Below are positions 58,176 to 64,000 of a stretch of 64,000 nucleotides of DNA, in pieces. The DNA is from Pseudovibrio japonicus. Its GTDB lineage: Bacteria; Pseudomonadota; Alphaproteobacteria; Rhizobiales; Stappiaceae. The stretch is from contig NZ_BMXE01000008.1 in assembly GCF_014651595.1 (NCBI RefSeq), positions 62,001 through 126,000 on the forward strand, written 5' to 3'. Both the position numbers and the translations under genes were made by a program. Within the stretch, counting starts at the first letter, position 1, and each line of letters opens with the position of its first letter. The notes under the pieces were generated by a model. The model was given only the letters and a program-made list of their open reading frames with translations. It was not told the origin of the DNA and did no database searches.

Positions 58176-58381
58176 CCCCAAATAACCTTCGTATCAGTCC
58201 ACCCGAAACCGCGATCCCGCAAATCTGAATGAATAAAAATTGAAACTATGAAAACCTAAATAGGAGACATAGCCTGAACACTTGCTGAATACAACTGTTC
58301 ACGTTATGTTCTTATTAGGGAATCGGGTACCTCTCGATTCGGGAGATCACCTCTTTATTTTTATTGATACTGGATAGTCCT

Positions 58382-58798
58382 ATGACGAAAACCATTGAGT
58401 TTAAGGGACGCTGCCTGTGTGGTGCTGTCGCTTTTGAAGGCGCCGCACCGGACGAGCCGGTCAGCAGCTGTCATTGCAAACAATGTCGCCAATGGGGCAG
58501 TGGCCCATTTGATGCTTACAGCGTGCCGCTGGCGAATCTGAAGTTCACCTCTGGCGAAGATGCCATCAAATTCTACGAATCCTCTGAGTTCGCCCGCCGC
58601 GGTTTCTGCTCAAAGTGCGGCTCAAGCCTGTTCTGGCATGCTGACCGCCACCCCGACTGGAAAGACCGTATCGCCATTGCCGTGGGTACGCTGGAACAGC
58701 CAACAGGCCTCACCGCAGGACCGCACATCTTCTGTGCTGCCAAGGCGGACTACCACGAGATTAAGGACAGTCGCCCTCAATATGCTGGCGAAGACTGA
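58382..58798 (+). CDS. GFA/CENP-V-fold zinc protein (copy 3 of 4)
   Basis: 138 residues: RCLCGAVAFEG, CHCKQCRQWGSGPFDA and FCSKCGSSLFWHA. Start at 58382 (MTKTIEF). Tandem with copy 4, which begins 15 bases after this stop; the two are alike throughout and are likely a duplication. Confidence 0.88.
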   Translation: MTKTIEFKGRCLCGAVAFEGAAPDEPVSSCHCKQCRQWGSGPFDAYSVPLANLKFTSGEDAIKFYESSEFARRGFCSKCGSSLFWHADRHPDWKDRIAIAVGTLEQPTGLTAGPHIFCAAKADYHEIKDSRPQYAGED

Positions 58799-58813
58799 TT
58801 AAGGGAGGAATAC

Positions 58814-59230
58814 ATGTCGGATTCGCGGATTTTCAAAGCAAAATGCCTGTGTGGTGAAGTCTCATTCAAAGCGGAAGCGCCTCTCAAAGAGGTCGGCTTG
58901 TGCCACTGCTCAATGTGCCGCCGCTGGAACAGTGGTCCATTCCATGCAGTGGGAATCCCGCTTGATGCATTAACGGTTGAGGGCGGCGAGGAGAATATCT
59001 CCTACTATCGCTCCTCCGAATATTCCAAGCGTGCGTTCTGCAACAATTGCGGTAGCAGCCTGTATTATCACGGAGACAACATACCCGAGATTTCTAACAA
59101 AGTTTATTTCAGCGCTGGACTGCTGGAAGAACCGACAGGCTTAAAACTGGCAGGTCACATCTTCTGCGCCAGCAAGGGCGATTACTACGAGATAGAAGGA
59201 GACCTGCCTCAGCACGAAACAGTCGAATAA
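58814..59230 (+). CDS. GFA/CENP-V-fold zinc protein (copy 4 of 4)
   Basis: 138 residues: KCLCGEVSFKA, CHCSMCRRWNSGPFHA and FCNNCGSSLYYHG. GGGAGG ahead of the ATG. Second of a tandem pair; shares more with copy 3 (RRWNSGPF/RQWGSGPF) than with copies 1 or 2. Confidence 0.88.
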   Translation: MSDSRIFKAKCLCGEVSFKAEAPLKEVGLCHCSMCRRWNSGPFHAVGIPLDALTVEGGEENISYYRSSEYSKRAFCNNCGSSLYYHGDNIPEISNKVYFSAGLLEEPTGLKLAGHIFCASKGDYYEIEGDLPQHETVE

Positions 59231-59281
59231 TACCGGTGCAAATGGAGTGCGGTTGGGATCAGAGCACGTTTTATACAGGCT

Positions 59282-60145
59282 CTAGTTCCAGCCGTTCTTC
59301 CACATATAGTCCAGTGCGTCGCGATAGGTTGGGAATTTGAACTTATACCCCAGCGCGCCTTTCAGCTTGGCATTGCTCGCCCGCTTCACTTCGCCATAAA
59401 ACGTGATTGCCATCGGCGAAAGATCCGCATCTTCAAAGGCAATGGCTGGCGGCGGCTCTACCCCCATCAGGCCAGCAGCATATTCCACCACGTCTTCCGG
59501 TGGACACGGCGCATCATCACACACGTTGAAGATACCCGAGGCGTTGTTCTCAAACGCACGCTGCACAGCTCCGGCAATGTCGGCCACGTGAATGCGGTTG
59601 AAGACCTGCCCCTCTTTGATAATCCGGCGCGCCTTGCCCTTTTCCAGATTACAAAGCGCATTTTGACCACGGCCATAAATGCCCGCAAGGCGCAAGATGC
59701 TGACAGGAATACCGGTCTTTTCGGAAAACGCGAGCCAATCCTTCTCTGCTTTCAGGCGCTGTATAGAACGTTTGGAGGTTGGGTTACAATCTGCTGTTTC
59801 AGTGATCCAGCGACCCTGGTGATCGCCGTAAACCCCAATGGTAGACAGGTAGCAAATGGCCGCTGGTTTTGCCTCTGCCAGCGCATCTTTGGCAGCATTC
59901 AGCAAAGGGTCACCCTGATCTGTAGGCGCAGCTGAAACCAAAATATGGGTCGCAGACGTAATCGCCTCCAGCAGCTCTTCACTTGCTGTCTCACCGTCAA
60001 ACAGGATCGGCTCCAACCCAATGGACCGTAGCTCCTCCATCTTCTCTGGCGAGCGAGTGGTTCCGCCGATCCATGAGAACTCGGTACCAAATAGTTTCAC
60101 AAAGTGACGAGCTGAATATCCAGCCCCCAAAATCAACAAGCGCAT
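59282..60145 (-). CDS. NAD-dependent epimerase/dehydratase-like protein
   Basis: 287 residues, extended SDR fold: LLILGAGYSARHFVKLF at the N-terminus, YLSTIGVYGDHQGRWITETA in the middle, and LRLAGIYGRGQNALCNL after. The catalytic Tyr-x3-Lys is not plain, since the segment after the serine reads STIGVYGDHQG; the group resembles YeeZ-type proteins whose enzyme role is unclear. Last gene of a minus-strand unit with two RNA methyltransferases (21 bases after the TrmH-like gene). Confidence 0.75.
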   Translation of the reverse strand: MRLLILGAGYSARHFVKLFGTEFSWIGGTTRSPEKMEELRSIGLEPILFDGETASEELLEAITSATHILVSAAPTDQGDPLLNAAKDALAEAKPAAICYLSTIGVYGDHQGRWITETADCNPTSKRSIQRLKAEKDWLAFSEKTGIPVSILRLAGIYGRGQNALCNLEKGKARRIIKEGQVFNRIHVADIAGAVQRAFENNASGIFNVCDDAPCPPEDVVEYAAGLMGVEPPPAIAFEDADLSPMAITFYGEVKRASNAKLKGALGYKFKFPTYRDALDYMWKNGWN

Positions 60146-60166
60146 TCCATGCTCCCCGGCATATGT

Positions 60167-61003
60167 CTACAGCTTCAGGTAGTTCCTGCGCACTTCATAA
60201 AGCATCACAGCCGTTGCGACAGCCAAATTCATTGAATCAGCTTGCCCTGCCTGAGGAATTTTCACCAGCTCAGAGCAAGTATCAGCAAGTTTATCACTCA
60301 AACCTGCCTGCTCATTGCCCATCATCAAAATTACCGGTTCTTTATAATCTACAGCACGATAGTCTTTTTCACCCCGCAAATGGGTGCCAACCACAGGGCC
60401 CGACCAGCTCTTGCGGAACTCAACAAACTCATCAGCAGTGCAGCGTACAAGCGGCATATGGAACAAAGAGCCCATCGTCGCCCGCACGGTCTCAACAGCA
60501 AACGGGTCCGTTGTGTCGTCAATCAGAATAGCGCCGGATGCGCCAACAGCATCTCCGGTGCGGATAATGGTGCCCAGATTGCCCGGATCGCGCACACGGT
60601 CCAGCGCAATCCATGTGGTGGCGCTGTGGGGGTCGATGTCGCTCAGCTTCAGGGTCTGCTGCTCATAAACGCCAACCACCATCTGCGGGTTGTCGCGGCG
60701 GGTGATCGCGCCAAGCACAGCATTATTCACTTCAAGAATGAGCGCCCCGCGTGCTTTTGCTTTTGCCGCTGCTTCCAGAGCAATCTTGTTTTCACGAGCT
60801 TCAGGCCCAAGCGCCAGATAACGCACGCCCCAGCCTGCTTCCAGTGCATCCGTTGCCAGCTTCAAACCTTCAGCAACGAACAGCCCGCTCTGTTTGCGAT
60901 TCTTGCGCTGGGCAACAAGGCCCTTGATCTCTTTCACAATCGGGTTGGAGTGTGAGGTGATCTGCTTTACAGCGCCGGCGCGGTGGGTTTCTCTGAATTC
61001 CAT
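60167..61003 (-). CDS. SPOUT (TrmH/SpoU family) RNA methyltransferase
   Basis: About 278 residues. N-terminal SpoU substrate domain (ITSHSNPIVKEIKGLVAQRK, SGLFVAEGLKL) and the SPOUT knot: LDRVRDPGNLGTIIRTGDAVG, VILMMGNEQAGLS and the closing IPQAGQADSMNLAVATAVML. Ribose 2'-O-methylation of rRNA or tRNA is expected; the target is not determined. Start at 61003 (MEFRETH), four bases after the stop of the next gene up. Confidence 0.88.
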   Translation of the reverse strand: MEFRETHRAGAVKQITSHSNPIVKEIKGLVAQRKNRKQSGLFVAEGLKLATDALEAGWGVRYLALGPEARENKIALEAAAKAKARGALILEVNNAVLGAITRRDNPQMVVGVYEQQTLKLSDIDPHSATTWIALDRVRDPGNLGTIIRTGDAVGASGAILIDDTTDPFAVETVRATMGSLFHMPLVRCTADEFVEFRKSWSGPVVGTHLRGEKDYRAVDYKEPVILMMGNEQAGLSDKLADTCSELVKIPQAGQADSMNLAVATAVMLYEVRRNYLKL

Positions 61004-61007
61004 CGGG

Positions 61008-62261
61008 TTATGCTCCCTCAGCCTTATTGTTTTCTGGTGCGCTCCACCGGCTGAAAAGGGAGGTTGAGAGCAATCGTGGTCCGTTAAGTTCGCGAATAGC
61101 CAGCTCGCCGGATTCAATAGTACCCGGCAGGCCATCTAGGCATTCACGCATCAGTTCGTGAGAGGCAAGGAAGCTGGCGCGAATAGCATAGCTGGACATA
61201 AGCAGAAACTGCGCATTTGGCGACAGCAGTTTACGTACGCAGGCCAGCATATGCGGCACATTCTCAAAGAAGTCCCAGACCTCGCCATTGGGCCCACGGC
61301 CAAACTTTGGTGGATCGAGAATAATGCCGTCGTAAGTGTTTCCACGGCGTACTTCCCGCTCCACAAACTTCATGGCATCCTCGCAGATCCACCGGATCGG
61401 CTTATCTTCAAGGCCGGAAAGCTCCTGATTTTCGCGCGCCCACACAATCGCCTTCTTGGATGCATCAACATGAGTGACATGTGCGCCAAGGGCAGCAGGC
61501 AGCAGCGATGCCAGACCGGTGTATCCAAACAGGTTGAGGATCTTGAGTGGGCGGTCCGCTTTTTTGATTTGCTCGCCTACCCAATCCCAGTGGGCAGCCT
61601 GTTCAGGAAACACGCCCACATGGCGGAAAGACATGAACTGGCCGTTGAACGTGGCAGGTCCGTATTTCATCTGCCAGATTTCATCTACCTGTTTGGCAAA
61701 CTTCCAGCGGCCCGGACCTTCTTCCTCAACATCACCGGTAAAGATCGCATCCGCGCTCTTCCATTCGCTCTCCGGCAGGCGAGGGGCACCCATGGCCTGT
61801 GCTTCGGGGCGGATCAGCTTATAGCGGCCATACCGCTCCAGCTTCTGTCCGTGTCCCATGTCCAACAGGGCATAGTCGTCCCAGCCGTCCATCTCCACCA
61901 TTACTGGCAAAACGCTGGCAGGCGTGGCAAAGCGAGCGGATGTAGGTTTGTGCTCCCGCACGATCGGTTCAACGACGGCCGTGGCTGGAGCGCTACGCGT
62001 TTGCTCGCGCCGGTTCGGGCGGGCAGCAGCCGGGCTGTCTTTTTTGCCACCACGAGTGTCGCGGGGATTACGCGCCTCTCGTTGGTCACGCCCGTCACGA
62101 CTATCCCGTTTGGCAGAAAAACCACGCTTCGGACCGGTGTCCCGCCGTGCTCCGCCTTTTTTGGATTGCGCATTGCGAGCGCGTGGAGCGCCGCCTTTTG
62201 GTGATTTGCTCAAGGATGTTGCCTTTGATTTTCTGCGCACAAACGCGAGGCAAAGCCTCAC
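61008..62261 (-). CDS. RlmI-like class I rRNA methyltransferase with basic N-terminal extension
   Basis: Up to 417 residues. Residues ~1-110 are a disordered Arg/Lys/Gly/Asp region (DSRDGRDQREARNPRDTRGG), probably RNA-contacting. The catalytic part has SAM motif I LKILNLFGYTGLASLLPAAL, ALGAHVTHVDASKKAIVWAR, and motif IV DGIILDPPKFGRG, typical of large-subunit RlmI/RlmK-type enzymes. The exact start is uncertain: the frame begins with a GTG at 62261 and another GTG lies at 62240. Coupled to the TrmH-like gene. Confidence 0.82.
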   Translation of the reverse strand: MRLCLAFVRRKSKATSLSKSPKGGAPRARNAQSKKGGARRDTGPKRGFSAKRDSRDGRDQREARNPRDTRGGKKDSPAAARPNRREQTRSAPATAVVEPIVREHKPTSARFATPASVLPVMVEMDGWDDYALLDMGHGQKLERYGRYKLIRPEAQAMGAPRLPESEWKSADAIFTGDVEEEGPGRWKFAKQVDEIWQMKYGPATFNGQFMSFRHVGVFPEQAAHWDWVGEQIKKADRPLKILNLFGYTGLASLLPAALGAHVTHVDASKKAIVWARENQELSGLEDKPIRWICEDAMKFVEREVRRGNTYDGIILDPPKFGRGPNGEVWDFFENVPHMLACVRKLLSPNAQFLLMSSYAIRASFLASHELMRECLDGLPGTIESGELAIRELNGPRLLSTSLFSRWSAPENNKAEGA

Positions 62262-62569
62262 GCTGATTTCATCTGTTTAATGAAAAGGCATTAAGGCGAT
62301 GCGAGCCTGCGGTCAACGCTTTAGCGCAAAACAACGCCTTTACCGTTAAGTGAGTATCCACAGCACGCAAGCACCGCCCTGACGCGGGACCTGTAAAACG
62401 TCACTGTCTTCTGAAAAGAAGTTTTGAGCATTCATGACAATTTTAACACGAGAGGTACTTGTCTTTTCCCTCGGTTTAAGTCCAATCTACATGACGTAGA
62501 ATGCAAAAGTGACCTTAAGGCGCAAAGCCTACCTAAAGGAAGCACTGAGAATAACGAGGGGGCCACTCT
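62262..62569. other. Gap between the methyltransferase unit and coxG
   Basis: No gene seen. It holds the divergent promoters of the methyltransferase unit and of coxG. Confidence 0.4.
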
Positions 62570-63277
62570 ATGGAAATGTCTGGAGAGCAGCAAATACCTG
62601 CGAGTCAGGAAAAAGTTTGGGAAGCTCTCAACGATCCTGAATTGCTGAAAAAGTGTATTCCGGGTTGCGATAGTCTGGAAAAAACCTCCGACACAGAAAT
62701 GACAGCGACAGTCACCGCAAAAGTGGGACCGGTAAAGGCCAAGTTCAAAGGCGCAGTAACGCTCTCTGATCTGAACCCGCCAAACTCCTACAAGATTTCC
62801 GGTGAAGGCAAAGGTGGTGTGGCTGGCTTTGCCAAGGGGTCGGCAGATGTCGCTCTAGCGCCGAGCGACGACGGCACTCTCTTGAGTTATGAGGTGACCG
62901 CAAAGGTTGGCGGCAAGCTTGCCCAGCTGGGCAACCGGCTGATCGATTCCACAGCCAAAAAGATGGCTGAAGAGTTCTTCTCAAACCTGAACAGAGAACT
63001 TGGCGGCGAGCCCGTGTCCGAAGCGGATGAGTCTCTTGCGGACGAAGAGCCGGATACAGCGCTGATCGAAGAAGCCAAGACCATTGCCAACCAGCACATG
63101 GTCGATGCTCCGACGGAAGTGATTGCAGACGCTGAGCATGCCTTGGAAGAAGCGGTTAAGGATGTTGAAGAAAAAGTAGAGGTTGCCGCAGGCAAAGGAT
63201 TCCTAGGTGGCCCGTTGGGCTGGGGAATTATCACTCTGCTTGTTCTGATTGTGCTTTATTGGTTGCTTGGAACCTAG
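62570..63277 (+). CDS. coxG: CoxG-like SRPBCC protein with C-terminal membrane anchor
   Basis: 235 residues. Residues 1-~145 are the CoxG/SRPBCC fold (MEMSGEQQIPASQEKVWEAL, PGCDSLEKTSDTEMTATVTA, NSYKISGEGKGGVAGFAKGS), a hydrophobic-cavity domain. An acidic linker (EADESLADEEPDTALIEEAK) and a helix end in a membrane anchor (GWGIITLLVLIVLYWLLG). CoxG recruits CO dehydrogenase to the inner membrane in known systems. It precedes coxS on the same strand. Confidence 0.88.
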   Translation: MEMSGEQQIPASQEKVWEALNDPELLKKCIPGCDSLEKTSDTEMTATVTAKVGPVKAKFKGAVTLSDLNPPNSYKISGEGKGGVAGFAKGSADVALAPSDDGTLLSYEVTAKVGGKLAQLGNRLIDSTAKKMAEEFFSNLNRELGGEPVSEADESLADEEPDTALIEEAKTIANQHMVDAPTEVIADAEHALEEAVKDVEEKVEVAAGKGFLGGPLGWGIITLLVLIVLYWLLGT

Positions 63278-63295
63278 AAGTTTGGTGGTTGCAAA

Positions 63296-63324
63296 CGGCA
63301 GTGTATGGAGCGGGTTCACTGCCG
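63296..63324 (+). promoter_or_regulatory. Hairpin between coxG and coxS
   Basis: CGGCAGTG (63296-63303) pairs with CACTGCCG (63317-63324) in the 188-base gap; could stabilise coxG mRNA or reduce read-through. A second small hairpin (GCCTGC/GCAGGC) precedes coxS. Confidence 0.4.
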
Positions 63325-63465
63325 AATAACCATCCCAGAGAATAATTGGGCCAGCGGCCTAATTTATAACCAACTACGTTGATAGGAGCGGAGACCCCGA
63401 TCAAGGTTGTTGGCTTCATAGCCTGCGGACGCGAAAATTGCAGGCTTTAGTGAGGGAGGAAAACC

Positions 63466-63954
63466 ATGACGACTGTCTCTTTGACGGTGAATGGAAAGCA
63501 GATTTCTGGTGAGGTTGCAGACCGCACCCTTCTATCGACATTTCTGCGTGAAAATCAGGGACTGACCGGAACGCACATTGGCTGCGATACCTCGCAGTGT
63601 GGTGCATGCCTTGTACATCTGGACGGCAGGGCGGTTAAGTCCTGCAGTATGCTTGCTGTTCAGGCATCTGGTTCTGCCGTTACCACCATCGAAGGCATTT
63701 CCCAAAATGGCCAGCTGCACATCATGCAGAAGGCATTCAAGGAAAACCACGGCCTTCAGTGCGGCTTCTGTACCCCCGGTATGATTATGTCCGCAATCGA
63801 CATGATTAATCGCCTCGGGACTGATTTGGACGAAAAGACAATCCGCCATGAGCTGGAAGGCAATATTTGTCGCTGCACCGGCTACCACAACATCGTCAAG
63901 GCGATCAAAGCTGCTGCAGACGAGATGGCGGAAGTTCTCCAAGCCGCAGAATAA
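63466..63954 (+). CDS. coxS: [2Fe-2S] small subunit of a molybdenum hydroxylase (CoxS type)
   Basis: 162 residues. Plant-type [2Fe-2S] cluster in [16 protein letters not shown] and the second cluster in CGFCTPGM with [12 protein letters not shown]. This is the small subunit of CO dehydrogenase / xanthine oxidase-family enzymes, passing electrons from molybdopterin to FAD subunits. The next genes (large and medium subunits) are beyond the window, so CO oxidation versus another substrate cannot be decided. GGGAGGAAAA precedes the ATG. Confidence 0.93.
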   Translation: MTTVSLTVNGKQISGEVADRTLLSTFLRENQGLTGTHIGCDTSQCGACLVHLDGRAVKSCSMLAVQASGSAVTTIEGISQNGQLHIMQKAFKENHGLQCGFCTPGMIMSAIDMINRLGTDLDEKTIRHELEGNICRCTGYHNIVKAIKAAADEMAEVLQAAE

Positions 63955-64000
63955 TTCAGAGTTCAACTGGCCTTGAGGCCGGATGCACCCCGTTTCACGC

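Overview
The window looks like chromosomal DNA of a marine-type alphaproteobacterium. The infC (AUU start) / rpmI-rplT, pheST, lepA and acnB genes read as alphaproteobacterial. The accessory set (several CENP-V/GFA-fold proteins, DUF2165, DUF4345, PhoX, a CoxG-CoxS start of a CO-dehydrogenase-type locus, LysR regulators next to small oxidoreductase operons) resembles Stappia/Pseudovibrio-like bacteria. That placement is inference from gene content and was not tested by any search.

Layout. 1-6.7 kb: a complete five-gene NikABCDE/Dpp-type ABC importer on the minus strand, preceded by two small DUF2946-like secreted or membrane proteins and a 36-bp near-perfect palindrome. 6.8-8.3 kb: the 3' end of a LysR gene cut by a decayed IS3-family (IS407-group-like) element. 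8.3-13.1 kb: an AT-richer block with a compact nonulosonic acid (sialic acid/KDN-like) cassette: a NeuB-family synthase without its SAF domain, a CMP-sugar synthetase fused to a HAD phosphatase, and a putative glycosyltransferase. 13.5-18.8 kb: acnB, then a membrane acyltransferase with an SGNH domain. 19-21.3 kb: a LysR gene divergent from a tiny membrane protein gene, then a methyltransferase.

21.9-25.4 kb: pheST. 25.5-36.3 kb: small lipoprotein and membrane genes, including a 45-residue membrane protein behind a perfect FNR/FixK-type box, two LysR-controlled divergent units (SDR-DUF4345 and SnoaL-VOC), a GFA protein, an alpha/beta hydrolase, DUF2165 and PhnA. 36.4-38.3 kb: lepA. 38.7-48.2 kb: mixed accessory genes, including an outer-membrane barrel, a GST, MepA, a patatin, an NDK-like fusion of unknown role, a SugE/Gdx-type SMR exporter behind a structured leader, and two paired secreted basic proteins. 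48.3-52 kb: a glycosyltransferase, then infC, a deaminase, rpmI and rplT.

52-62.3 kb: further GFA proteins, phoX, a soluble methyl-accepting protein, ytoQ, a DUF2799 lipoprotein, and a three-gene minus-strand operon of an epimerase-like protein and two RNA methyltransferases. 62.5-64 kb: coxG and coxS, the start of a molybdenum hydroxylase locus that runs off the window.

The best candidate for something little described is the 9.4-13.1 kb nonulosonate cassette. Its enzyme set can be read as a two-gene route from sugar-6-phosphate to CMP-KDN-like donor plus a dedicated transferase. The DUF2946 pair with the palindrome, the SugE leader and the NDK-like fusion are secondary leads. No tRNA, rRNA or CRISPR array was seen.
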